Shown in pieces: positions 32,150-39,171 of a DNA stretch of 42,859 nt. The translations under genes were made by a program, and so were the position numbers. The stretch's first letter is position 1. Each line of letters begins with the position of its first letter. The stretch is from positions 1 through 42,859 of the forward strand of contig JAFGAW010000037.1 of the NCBI GenBank assembly GCA_016933475.1, in the 5' to 3' direction. Below the pieces are notes generated by a model. The model was not told the origin of the DNA. It did not search any database and worked only from the letters and a program-made list of their open reading frames with translations. The DNA comes from Thermoleophilia bacterium. GTDB lineage: Bacteria > Actinomycetota > Thermoleophilia > UBA2241.

Positions 32150-32944
32150 ATGACGGCAGGCGACAGCGCACACGAGGGGCACGGCGAGCACTGGGCCGAG
32201 ACGGTCGCCTGCCGCGTGGTCGCGGCGCACCCGTTCGGGGCCTTCGCCGCCGTCGAAGTCGTGGCGCCGGCTATCGCCGCCGCGGCGGCGCCGGGGCAGT
32301 TCGTGATGGTCACGGTGCCGGCGCCGGGCTTCTTCCTGCGCCGCCCGCTCTCGCTGTTCACCGTGCGCGACGACCGCGTGGGCCTGCTCGTCGAGGACCG
32401 CGGCCCGGGCTCGCGCGAGCTGGCGAGGGTCGCGGTGGGGGAGACCCTGGAGCTCGCCGGCCCGCTGGGCACGCCGTTCCCGGTCGAGGGTGTGACCTCG
32501 GGGCTGCTCGTCGGCGGCGGTATCGGCTGCGCGCCGCTGCAGTACCTCGCCGACGAGCTGCGGCGACGCGGCGCGCTCGTCACCGCCGCCTTCGGCTTCA
32601 GGGACCTGCGTCAGGCGCGGGCTGCAGCCGCCTTCGACATCGAGCGCCTGTGGCTGGCGACCGAGGACGGCAGCGTGGGTCGCCCGGGCACCGTCGTCGA
32701 CCTGCTGGCGGGCGTCGACGCCGCGCCCAACACGGTCGTGTATACGTGCGGACCCCTGGCGATGGTCGCCGCCGTGCAGCGCTGGGCGCACGAGGCCCGC
32801 CTCGGTGGTTACGCCTCCCTCGAGGCACACATGGCCTGCGGCACGGGTTCCTGCCACGGCTGCGTGGTCGCGACCACCGAGGGCTACCTGCGCGTCTGCA
32901 GCGAGGGTCCCGTCTTCGCCCTCGACACGGTGGTGGCGCCGTGA
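32150..32944 (+). CDS. pyrK: dihydroorotate dehydrogenase electron transfer subunit
   Basis: PyrK carries FAD and a 2Fe-2S cluster and moves electrons from PyrD to NAD+. The 264-residue protein has the ferredoxin-reductase barrel (PGQFVMVTV and FFLRRPLSLFTV near residues 45-68, flavin binding), the NAD domain start GLLVGGGIGCAPLQYLADEL near 120, and the cluster motif CGTGSCHGCVV...CSEG near 225-245 with four cysteines. Its presence means PyrD is the NAD-linked class 1B form rather than a quinone-linked class 2. ATG 32150 is five bases after carB, and the end overlaps pyrD by four bases. Confidence 0.93.
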   Translation: MTAGDSAHEGHGEHWAETVACRVVAAHPFGAFAAVEVVAPAIAAAAAPGQFVMVTVPAPGFFLRRPLSLFTVRDDRVGLLVEDRGPGSRELARVAVGETLELAGPLGTPFPVEGVTSGLLVGGGIGCAPLQYLADELRRRGALVTAAFGFRDLRQARAAAAFDIERLWLATEDGSVGRPGTVVDLLAGVDAAPNTVVYTCGPLAMVAAVQRWAHEARLGGYASLEAHMACGTGSCHGCVVATTEGYLRVCSEGPVFALDTVVAP

Positions 32945-33975
32945 GTGCCGCCGCGCCCGGGGCGCGCCCGGTCCCGGCGCCCGACCCCGCGGAGCGCCCG
33001 GCCTTGCCGGCCGTTCCCGAGGCGGAGGTCGACCTGGGCGTGAGGCTGGGGCCGCTCGAGCTCGAGCACCCCTTGGTAGACGCCTCGGGCACCTTCGACG
33101 CCGTCGAGTACGCGCGCCGGTCGCGGGGCGACTTCTTCGCCGCCTTCCCGTACGCGGCCTACGTGCCCAAGACGGTCACCGTGGAGCCGCGCGCCGGCAA
33201 CCCGCCGCCGCGGGTCACCGAGACGGCCGCGGGCATGATCAACGCGATCGGCCTCGCCAACCCGGGTGTCGAGGCGTGGCTCGGGTCGCTCTCCGAGCTC
33301 GGGGCGTTGCGGCAGCCGATGATCGTCAGCGTCGGCGGCAACGCGCCGGAGCACTACGCCGCCGTCGTCCGGGCCGTCGAGGCGTGGGCGGCCGGCCGCG
33401 CCGGGGCACGGCCGGCCGTGGGCGGCTACGAGCTCAACGTCTCCTGCCCCAACCTGTCGGGTGGTCGGCTGATCGGCGCCGAGCCGGCGGCGACCGCCGA
33501 GGTGGTCGCCGCCGTGCGCGCCGAGACCGGGCGCCCCGTCTTCACGAAGCTCACGCCGAACGTCACCGACGTGCTCCCGGTCGCCGCGGCCGCCCTCGGG
33601 GCCGGCTCGACCGGGCTCGCCCTCGTCAACACCTTCAAGGCGCTGGTGCTCGAGCCGAAGAGCCTGCGACCGTTCCTCGGCAACCGGACGGGCGGCCTCT
33701 GCGGCCCGGCCATCAAGCCCATCGCCCTGCGCATGGTCGCCGAGGTGGCGGCCGCCTTCCCGGCCGTGCCGCTGGTCGGGATGGGCGGCGTCGTCTGCGG
33801 CCTGGACGCCCTCGAATTCATCGCCTGCGGGGCCACCGCGGTGGCCGTCGGGGCGGCGAACTTCAGGGGCGTCGAGGCGCCCCGGCGCATCCTCGACGAG
33901 CTCCGCCGCGAGCTGGCCGTACGGGGCTTCGGCGGTGCGAACGAGGCTCGCGGCGTCGCTCTCGCCGGGGCCTGA
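32941..33975 (+). CDS. pyrD: dihydroorotate dehydrogenase, class 1B catalytic subunit
   Basis: PyrD oxidises dihydroorotate to orotate with FMN. From GTG 32941, which overlaps pyrK (GTGA), it encodes 344 residues. A Pro/Ala-rich N-terminal extension of about 28 residues precedes the barrel. Key segments are HPLVDASGTFDAVEY near residue 40, INAIGLANPGVEAWL near 100, GYELNVSCPNLSGG near 163 with the catalytic Cys of class 1 enzymes, FTKLTPNVTDV near 202, and GGLCGPAIKPIALRMV near 255. The next canonical gene, pyrF, is missing; mihF follows after a 92-base gap. The long minus-strand ORF over this gene is a shadow. Confidence 0.94.
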   Translation: MSAAAPGARPVPAPDPAERPALPAVPEAEVDLGVRLGPLELEHPLVDASGTFDAVEYARRSRGDFFAAFPYAAYVPKTVTVEPRAGNPPPRVTETAAGMINAIGLANPGVEAWLGSLSELGALRQPMIVSVGGNAPEHYAAVVRAVEAWAAGRAGARPAVGGYELNVSCPNLSGGRLIGAEPAATAEVVAAVRAETGRPVFTKLTPNVTDVLPVAAAALGAGSTGLALVNTFKALVLEPKSLRPFLGNRTGGLCGPAIKPIALRMVAEVAAAFPAVPLVGMGGVVCGLDALEFIACGATAVAVGAANFRGVEAPRRILDELRRELAVRGFGGANEARGVALAGA

Positions 33976-33987
33976 GCCGCAGCACCG

Positions 33988-34018
33988 CGAAAACTCCCGC
34001 AAAGGGCGGCGTTTGTCG
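33988..34018 (+). terminator. imperfect hairpin after pyrD
   Basis: CGAAAAC (33988-33994) pairs with GTTTGTCG (34011-34018) with one mismatch or bulge, enclosing CCGC/GCGG. It starts 13 bases after the pyrD stop and just before a separate strong promoter, so it may end the pyr operon. No T-run follows. Confidence 0.35.
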
Positions 34019-34031
34019 GGCAGACCGGCAG

Positions 34032-34060
34032 TTGAACTCGACGCCCCTCTTCCATATACT
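34032..34060 (+). promoter_or_regulatory. strong leaderless-type promoter of mihF
   Basis: TTGAAC (34032-34037), exactly 17 bases, then TATACT (34055-34060), then seven bases and the GTG at 34068. This is the best sigma70-like match in the window. Transcription should begin at the GTG, and there is no ribosome site, so the mRNA is probably leaderless. Confidence 0.75.
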
Positions 34061-34067
34061 GCCGTCC

Positions 34068-34400
34068 GTGCCCACCTCTGCGAAGTCATCGAGCAGCGCC
34101 CCCGCCCGTTCACTGAGCCAGCGCATGGACGCGCTCGCGCGCGCCAACGACATCCGATCGCGCCGCGCCGCGCTCAAGTCCGACCTCAAACACGGCAAGG
34201 TCGCGATCGCCGACGTCCTCGCCGCACCGCCCGAGTACCTGATGACCGCCAAGGTGCTCGACGTCCTCATGGCGGTCCCCAAGTGCGGCAAGGTCAAGTC
34301 CGCGCGCATCATGGAGCAGTGCCGCATCAGCCCGAGCAAGACGGTCGGGGGTCTCTCCGGCCGGCAGCGCGGCGAGCTGCTCGCCTTCTTCGGGCGGTGA
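34068..34400 (+). CDS. mihF: actinobacterial integration host factor (mIHF family)
   Basis: This small nucleoid-associated protein is specific to Actinobacteria, essential in mycobacteria, and unrelated to E. coli IHF. From GTG 34068 it encodes 110 residues. An N-terminal basic/Ser-rich tail leads to helix RANDIRSRRAALKSDLKHGK (near residues 25-45), then a helix-two-turn-helix DNA-binding part: LMAVPKCGKVKSARIMEQC and ISPSKTVGGLSGRQRGELLAFF. The ORF track shows it only as the tail of a much longer frame. The start is set by the -10 box seven bases upstream. It precedes gmk and rpoZ, the standard actinobacterial order, and its TGA lies nine bases before the proposed gmk start codon. Confidence 0.9.
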   Translation: MPTSAKSSSSAPARSLSQRMDALARANDIRSRRAALKSDLKHGKVAIADVLAAPPEYLMTAKVLDVLMAVPKCGKVKSARIMEQCRISPSKTVGGLSGRQRGELLAFFGR

Positions 34401-34409
34401 GCCATCCCC

Positions 34410-35027
34410 CTGGTCTTCGTCATCTCGGGGCCGTCCGGCGCCGGGAAGGGCACCGTCCTCGCCCGCGTCCGCGAGCGTGTCTCGCATCTGGAGTGCTCGG
34501 TGTCGGCGACCACACGGCCGCCGCGGCCCGGTGAGGTCGACGGCAGGGAGTACCGCTTCCTGAGCGAAGACGACTTCGACGGCTGCGTGCGCGAGGGTCG
34601 CTTCCTGGAGTGGGTACAGTACAGTGGTCACCGGTACGGCACCTTGCGTGACGACGTCGAGGCGCGGCTCGCCGCCGGAGACGACGTCGTCCTCGAGATC
34701 GAGCTGCAGGGGGCCCGCGCGGTGCGCGCGGCTCTGCCGGGCGCGATCTCGGTGTTCATCGCGCCGCCGTCGCTGGCCGAGCTGGCCGAGCGGCTGAAGG
34801 GCCGCGGCACCGAGGGCGACGCCGCCATCGCCCGGCGGTTGCACATCGCCGAGGGCGAGGTCGCGGCGGCCGACGAGTTCGACCATATCGTCGTCAATGA
34901 CGACGCCGACCGGGCGGCCGCCGAGGTGGCCGCCATCATAGAAGCACGGAGAAAGGACAGCGGGTGGACAAGCCACGCATCGACGAGCTCCTCCCGCACG
35001 CAGGCGGGTCGCGCTACGCACTCGTGA
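34410..35027 (+). CDS. gmk: guanylate kinase, with apparent non-canonical start codon
   Basis: Gmk phosphorylates GMP to GDP. The ATP-binding P-loop SGPSGAGKGT is encoded at about 34425-34455, then SATTRPPRPGEVDGREYRF, WVQYSGHRYGT and DDVVLEIELQGARAV. The track entry starts at GTG 34500 and would lose the P-loop. Between the in-frame mihF TGA (34398-34400) and 34500 there is no ATG, GTG or TTG in this frame. CTG 34410 falls exactly where relatives have Met (L-VFVISGPSG), giving 205 residues; ATC 34404 is the other option. Coupling to mihF termination nine bases upstream is likely. The C-terminal 21 codons overlap rpoZ. Confidence 0.88.
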   Translation: MVFVISGPSGAGKGTVLARVRERVSHLECSVSATTRPPRPGEVDGREYRFLSEDDFDGCVREGRFLEWVQYSGHRYGTLRDDVEARLAAGDDVVLEIELQGARAVRAALPGAISVFIAPPSLAELAERLKGRGTEGDAAIARRLHIAEGEVAAADEFDHIVVNDDADRAAAEVAAIIEARRKDSGWTSHASTSSSRTQAGRATHS

Positions 35028-35206
35028 TGATCGCCGCCAAGCGTGCGCGCCAGATCAACTCCTACTACCACAGCCTCGGTGAAGGTCTCATGGGCGAGCA
35101 GGAGACGCTCACGCCGCCGCTCATCTCGACGCGGAGCACCAACCTCCTCACCATCTCGCTCGAAGAGATCGCCGACGGCCTGCTCGAGTCGACCGCCGTC
35201 GAGTGA
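34964..35206 (+). CDS. rpoZ: RNA polymerase omega subunit
   Basis: Omega helps fold and hold the beta-prime subunit. The 80-residue protein reads PRIDELLPHAGGSRYALVMIAAKRARQINSYY, the conserved omega core, then a TPPLISTRSTNLLTISLEEIADGLL tail. The GTG at 34964 lies inside the end of gmk, a 64-base overlap, with GAAAGGA upstream. Its place after gmk and before coaBC is standard. The stop is seven bases before coaBC. Confidence 0.94.
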   Translation: MDKPRIDELLPHAGGSRYALVMIAAKRARQINSYYHSLGEGLMGEQETLTPPLISTRSTNLLTISLEEIADGLLESTAVE

Positions 35207-35213
35207 CGCTGCC

Positions 35214-36434
35214 GTGACCGGGGCGGGCGCGCAGGGCGGCGCCCCGGGCTCCGACCGGCGGGTGCTGGTCGGCGTCACGGGGGGCATCGCCATCTACAAG
35301 GCGGTCGAGCTCGTGCGCGGGCTCGCGCGCGAGGGCTTCGCGGCGACCGTCGTCACGACCGCCGCGGCGCGGCGCTTCGTGACGCCGCTCACCTTCGCCG
35401 CCGTCTCGCGCGGGCCGGTCCTCGACGACGAGAGCGCCTGGCAGTCGACGGGCGGCTGGTTCGAGCACATCGACGCCGCCCGCGAGGCCGACGTCATGGT
35501 CGTAGCGCCGGCCACGGCGAACACGCTCGCCAAGATGGCGGCCGGTATCGCCGACAACCTGCTCACCGCCGTCTACCTGGCCTTTCGCGGCCCCGTCATC
35601 GTCGCGCCGACGATGAACTGGGCGATGTACGAGCACCCAGCGACGCAGGAGAACCTGCGCCGCCTCGCCGGGCGCGGCGTCGAGGTGCTGCCGACCGGGC
35701 GCGGCGAGCTCGCCTGCGGCGAGGAGGGTCTCGGGCGCATGGCCGAGCCCGAGGCGATCCTCGCCGCCGTCCGTCGAGCCTTCGCCGTCGCGGCCGAGGG
35801 GCCATTGTGCGGCCGGCGCGTCGTGGTCACGGCCGGCGGCACGCGCGAACGCATCGACGCCGTGCGCTACGTCGGCAACCGCTCGAGCGGCAAGATGGGC
35901 CGCGCCCTGGCCGACGAGGCCTACCTGCGCGGCGCCGAGGTGACGCTGGTGGCGACCCACGCGGTCGAGGGTGCCCCGTACACCACGGTGCCGGTCGAGT
36001 CCGCCGAGGAGATGGCCGCGGCCGTACGCGAGTCGACCGCGGCCGCCGACGTGCTCGTGATGGCGGCCGCCGTCGCCGATTTCAGGCCGCGTGAGGCCGA
36101 GCCCGGCAAGATCGAGCGCGGCCAGCGCGAGACGCTCGGCCTCGAGCTCGAGCGCACGGTCGACGTGCTGGCGGCCGCGGCCCGGCCGGGGCTCTTGCGC
36201 GTCGCCTTCGCCGCCGAGGCCGGCCCGCGGATCGACCGGGCGCGCGAGAAGAAGGCGGCCAAGGGCGTCGACCTGCTGGTCTTCAACGACGTGCTCGCCG
36301 AAGGCGTCGGCATCGGCGCCGACGAGAACGAGATCACGATCCTCACGGGCGACCGCGAGATCCACGTGTCGCGGCGCGACAAGCGCGCCTGCGCCGCGGC
36401 CGTGCTCGACGCGGTCGAGGAGGCCCTGCCATGA
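35214..36434 (+). CDS. coaBC: bifunctional phosphopantothenoylcysteine decarboxylase / phosphopantothenate-cysteine ligase
   Basis: CoaBC makes 4'-phosphopantetheine for coenzyme A. From GTG 35214 it encodes 406 residues. The CoaC flavodoxin half (to about residue 195) shows VGVTGGIAIYKAVELVRGL, PATANTLAKMAAGIADNLL, APTMNWAMYEHPATQENL and GELACGEEGLGR with the catalytic Cys. The CoaB half shows VVVTAGGTRERIDAVRYVGNRSSGKMG (NTP binding; usually GGTREPIDPVR), MAAAVADFRP and the KTP-binding FAAEAG and LLVFNDV segments. The track start at 35043 is too long. It overlaps the HD-domain gene by four bases (ATGA). Confidence 0.94.
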   Translation: MTGAGAQGGAPGSDRRVLVGVTGGIAIYKAVELVRGLAREGFAATVVTTAAARRFVTPLTFAAVSRGPVLDDESAWQSTGGWFEHIDAAREADVMVVAPATANTLAKMAAGIADNLLTAVYLAFRGPVIVAPTMNWAMYEHPATQENLRRLAGRGVEVLPTGRGELACGEEGLGRMAEPEAILAAVRRAFAVAAEGPLCGRRVVVTAGGTRERIDAVRYVGNRSSGKMGRALADEAYLRGAEVTLVATHAVEGAPYTTVPVESAEEMAAAVRESTAAADVLVMAAAVADFRPREAEPGKIERGQRETLGLELERTVDVLAAAARPGLLRVAFAAEAGPRIDRAREKKAAKGVDLLVFNDVLAEGVGIGADENEITILTGDREIHVSRRDKRACAAAVLDAVEEALP

Positions 36435-36991
36435 GTGCACCGTCGCGCGACGCCGTCCTCGCCCTCGTCGAGGCGCGTGTCGCCAACGAGAACACGCGCC
36501 GCCACATGCTCGCCACCGAGGCGATCATGCGCGCCCTCGCCTCGCGCCTCGGCGAAGACCCCGACCTTTGGGGCCTCGCCGGCCTCGGGCACGATCTCGA
36601 CGTCGAGGGTACGGAGGGCGACTTCACCAAGCACGGCTCGCAGGCCGCCGAGGCGCTGCGCGCAGCCGGCCTGCCCGAGGCCGCGGCGCACGCCGTGGAG
36701 GCGCACAACCCGGCTACCGGGGTCGCCGCCGAGTCGACGCTCGACGTGGGCCTCATCGCCGCCGACCAACTCAGCGGGCTCGTCACCGCGGCGGCGCTGA
36801 TCCGCCCCGACAAGCGCCTCGCCGAGGTCAAGCCGAAGTCGGTGCGCAAGCGTTACCGCGAAGGGGCCTTCGCCCGCGGCGTCGACCGTGAGTCGATCGC
36901 CCGCTGCGGCGAGCTCGGTCTCGAGCTCGACGAGTTCCTCGAGCTCGGCCTCACGGCGATGCAGGGCATCTCCGCCGACCTCGGCCTCTGA
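36431..36991 (+). CDS. HD-domain (HDIG-type) predicted hydrolase
   Basis: The 186-residue protein has a metal-dependent HD fold: NTRRHMLATEAIMRALA (first His near residue 26), LWGLAGLGHDLDVE (HD pair near residue 54), HGSQAAEALRAAGLPE, AVEAHNP (later His), and GLIAADQLSGLVTA (final Asp). Such stand-alone HD proteins hydrolyse nucleotides or phosphoesters, but the substrate cannot be told. The ATGA overlap with coaBC ties it to coenzyme A synthesis transcriptionally. It begins the accessory tail of this operon together with the following TPR gene. Confidence 0.78.
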   Translation: MSAPSRDAVLALVEARVANENTRRHMLATEAIMRALASRLGEDPDLWGLAGLGHDLDVEGTEGDFTKHGSQAAEALRAAGLPEAAAHAVEAHNPATGVAAESTLDVGLIAADQLSGLVTAAALIRPDKRLAEVKPKSVRKRYREGAFARGVDRESIARCGELGLELDEFLELGLTAMQGISADLGL

Positions 36992-37002
36992 GGCCGTCGC
37001 CG

Positions 37003-37392
37003 ATGGACCCCGCGCCGCGGCGCACCCCTTCCTTCGACGCCGAGAGTGAGGCGTACAGCCTCTTCCGTCGCGGGGTCGCCCTCCTGCGCGAGCGTCACCC
37101 CGCCCAGGCGGCGATGCTGCTCGGGCAGGCCCTGCGCCTCGAACCCGGGCGCAACTCGATCCGTGAGGCCCTCGGCCGCGCGGAGTACGCCCTCGGGCGC
37201 TACGACGCGGCGGCACAGCACTTCGCCGCCGTCGCGGGCGACGCCCCCGACAGCGACTACGCGCGCTACGCCCTCGGCCGTTGCCTGCTGCACCTCGGGC
37301 GCAGGGAGGAGGGGCAGGGGCAGCTGCGCCTGGCGCACGCCCTGCGGCCCCAGAGCGACGTCTACCGCGCCGCCCTCGACGAGCTCGACTGA
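37003..37392 (+). CDS. tetratricopeptide-repeat protein
   Basis: The 129-residue protein is nearly all TPR: EAYSLFRRGVALLRERHPAQAAMLLGQALRLEPG (residues about 15-48), IREALGRAEYALGRYDAAAQHFAAVAGDAPD (about 53-83) and YARYALGRCLLHLGRREEGQGQLRLAHALRPQ (about 87-118). It therefore folds as about three helical hairpins and probably acts as a protein-binding scaffold. No signal peptide or membrane segment. It starts 11 bases after the HD gene, so it is likely the last gene of that operon. The partner is unknown. Confidence 0.75.
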   Translation: MDPAPRRTPSFDAESEAYSLFRRGVALLRERHPAQAAMLLGQALRLEPGRNSIREALGRAEYALGRYDAAAQHFAAVAGDAPDSDYARYALGRCLLHLGRREEGQGQLRLAHALRPQSDVYRAALDELD

Positions 37393-37442
37393 CGCGGCGG
37401 GCGCGACGCGCTCGAGCGGCGGCGGTCGGCCGTCGGAGAGTG

Positions 37443-37479
37443 GGGCCCGGAGCGGGGCCCAGGCCGCAGTCAGACTGCG
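37443..37479. terminator. possible convergent terminator between the TPR gene and htpX
   Basis: Two small palindromes lie here: GGGCCC-N6-GGGCCC (37443-37460) and CGCAGTCAGACTGCG (37465-37479), the second covering the htpX stop codon. Neither has a T-run. Confidence 0.25.
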
Positions 37480-38432
37480 TCGGGCGTGGGGGCGCCGCTG
37501 CCGCCCGGCGGCGCTCCCAGCGCCTCCGGCCCCACATGGGCCATCTTGAGCAGCACGGCGATGCGCTCGTCCACCGGCGGGTGTGTGGCGAAGAGGGCGC
37601 CGGTGTGCTGCCGGCGCAAAGGGTTGGCGATGTAGAGGTGGGCGGTCGCGCGGTTGGCGCTCTCGAGCCGGCCCGTGTCGCCGGCGATCTCGTGCAGGGC
37701 GCGGGCGAGCCCGAGAGGGTTGCGCGTCAGCTCGACCCCCGAGGCGTCGGCCAGGTACTCGCGACGCCGCGAGATGGCGAACTGCACGGCGGCGGCGGCC
37801 AGCGGCGCGAGAATCGCGAGCAGGAGCGCGACGATCATCATCAACCCGCCGCCGCTCGAGTCGCCGCCGCGCCGGCGCCCCATGCCGAAGAAGGTCGAGC
37901 GCAGGAAGAAGTCGGCGACGAGGGCGATGATGCCGACGAGGATCCCGACCAGCGTGGCGAAGCGGATGTCGTAGTTGCGGATGTGGGAGATCTCGTGGGC
38001 GACGACGCCCTGGAGCTGCTCGCGGTCCAGGCGCTCGAGGAGGCCGCGCGTCACGGCCACCGCCGAGTGGGCGGGGTCGCGCCCGGTGGCGAAGGCGTTG
38101 AGCGCCTCGTCCTCGATGACGTACACCGCCGGCGGCTGCGCGAGGCCGGCGGCGATCGTCATCTCCTCGACCACGTTGTAGAGGCGGGGCTCGTCGGCGT
38201 GGGTCACGAGGCGGGCGCTGCTGACGGCGAGGACCATCTTGTCGCCGGTGTAGTAGCCGACGAGGCTCCAGGCGATGGCGACGACACCGAAGACGCCGAG
38301 CAGGCCGAGGCCGCCGGCCTGCTCGCCGGTCCAGGCCAGGCCGAACACGTAACCGATGAGGGCGAAGAGCGCCACGATGATCCCCATGAGGAGCCACGAG
38401 GCGCGCCGGTTGCGGGCGATCTGCTCGTACAT
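37470..38432 (-). CDS. htpX: HtpX-like M48 membrane metalloprotease
   Basis: HtpX degrades misfolded membrane proteins. The 320-residue protein has two N-terminal membrane segments (residues about 14-65), the zinc motif VVAHEISHIRNYD near residue 143, further membrane segments (IALVADFFL, MMIVALLLAILAPLAAAAVQF) and the third zinc ligand region RRREYLADASGVELTRNP near 215. ALNAFATGRDPAHSAVAVTRGLL near 112 is a family signature. A Gly/Pro/Ala tail ends the protein. It lies 74 bases downstream of lemA on the same strand, a pairing seen in many bacteria. Confidence 0.92.
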   Translation of the reverse strand: MYEQIARNRRASWLLMGIIVALFALIGYVFGLAWTGEQAGGLGLLGVFGVVAIAWSLVGYYTGDKMVLAVSSARLVTHADEPRLYNVVEEMTIAAGLAQPPAVYVIEDEALNAFATGRDPAHSAVAVTRGLLERLDREQLQGVVAHEISHIRNYDIRFATLVGILVGIIALVADFFLRSTFFGMGRRRGGDSSGGGLMMIVALLLAILAPLAAAAVQFAISRRREYLADASGVELTRNPLGLARALHEIAGDTGRLESANRATAHLYIANPLRRQHTGALFATHPPVDERIAVLLKMAHVGPEALGAPPGGSGAPTPDAV

Positions 38433-38506
38433 GACCCTCTAGCGCTCGCCCCGATGCCGATGCGCGTCAGCCGAGCCGCGGGCACGGCCTCGCGAGCGGC
38501 GGCCGG

Positions 38507-39070
38507 TCACCGCAGGTCCACCTTGGGCACTTCGCGAGCGGCCTCCGGCGCCTCGAAGTACTGGCGCGCGGTGAAGTTGAAGAGCCCGGCGACGAGGTTC
38601 GACGGCACGGTCTGGATCTTGTTGTTGTACGTCAGCACGCTGTCGTTGTAGAACTGCCGCGCGAAGGAGATCTTGTTCTCGGTCGCGGTGAGCTCCTCCT
38701 GGAGGCTCATCACGTTCTGGTTGGCCTTGAGGTCGGGGTAGTTCTCGGCGACGGCGAAGAGCGACTTCAGCGCGTCGCTCAGCATGTTCTCGGCCTGGGC
38801 CTGGGCCTCGGGGCCGCGCTGCTCGGCGGCCACCGCCATGTTGCGCGCCTCGGTGACCCTGGTCAGCGTCTCCTGCTCGAACTCCATATAGTCCTTGACG
38901 GCCTCGACCAGATTGGGGATGAGGTCGTGCCGGCGCCGCAGCTGCACGTCGATCTGGCTCCACGAGTTGTCGACCTGGTTGCGCCGCTTGACGAGGCTGT
39001 TGTAGATCGCGACCAGGGCCAGCACGACGACCGCGATCACGACGAGGACGATGATGACGATGAGGGTCAC
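38507..39070 (-). CDS. lemA: LemA family protein
   Basis: The 187-residue protein has one N-terminal membrane anchor (TLIVIIVLVVIAVVVLALVAIYNSL), then a long alpha-helical domain: LVKRRNQVDNSWSQIDVQLRRRHDLIPNLVEAVK, the LemA hallmark, and FNFTARQYFEAPE near the C-terminus. The role is unclear. The track starts at 39142, but the GTG at 39070 has an AAAGGAG site and begins right at the anchor (VTLIVIIV), so I use it. It is first in a lemA-htpX unit and divergent from the L,D-transpeptidase. Confidence 0.92.
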   Translation of the reverse strand: MTLIVIIVLVVIAVVVLALVAIYNSLVKRRNQVDNSWSQIDVQLRRRHDLIPNLVEAVKDYMEFEQETLTRVTEARNMAVAAEQRGPEAQAQAENMLSDALKSLFAVAENYPDLKANQNVMSLQEELTATENKISFARQFYNDSVLTYNNKIQTVPSNLVAGLFNFTARQYFEAPEAAREVPKVDLR

Positions 39071-39104
39071 GCGCGCTCCTTTCGGGGTTGGACGCTCCGC
39101 AGGT

Positions 39105-39110
39105 AGTGTA
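39105..39110 (-). promoter_or_regulatory. -10 box for lemA-htpX
   Basis: TACACT on the minus strand, about 35 bases before the lemA GTG, is identical to the pyr operon -10. The -35 region is not clear. Confidence 0.45.
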
Positions 39111-39131
39111 CGCCGCCGCGAGCGGGCATCC

Positions 39132-39162
39132 TGTGTACACACAGTCCGCCTTCGACTACCCT
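39132..39162 (+). promoter_or_regulatory. L,D-transpeptidase promoter with overlapping palindrome
   Basis: TGTACA (39134-39139), 17 bases and TACCCT (39157-39162) form a possible promoter ending nine bases before the ATG. The -35 lies inside the perfect palindrome TGTGTACACA (39132-39141), which could be an operator placed between this gene and lemA. Sequence only. Confidence 0.4.
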
Positions 39163-39171
39163 AGGAGACGC

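Noticed and set aside
34500-35027. gmk starting at GTG 34500 as in the ORF track
   Set aside because: Would remove the P-loop encoded just upstream in the same open frame.
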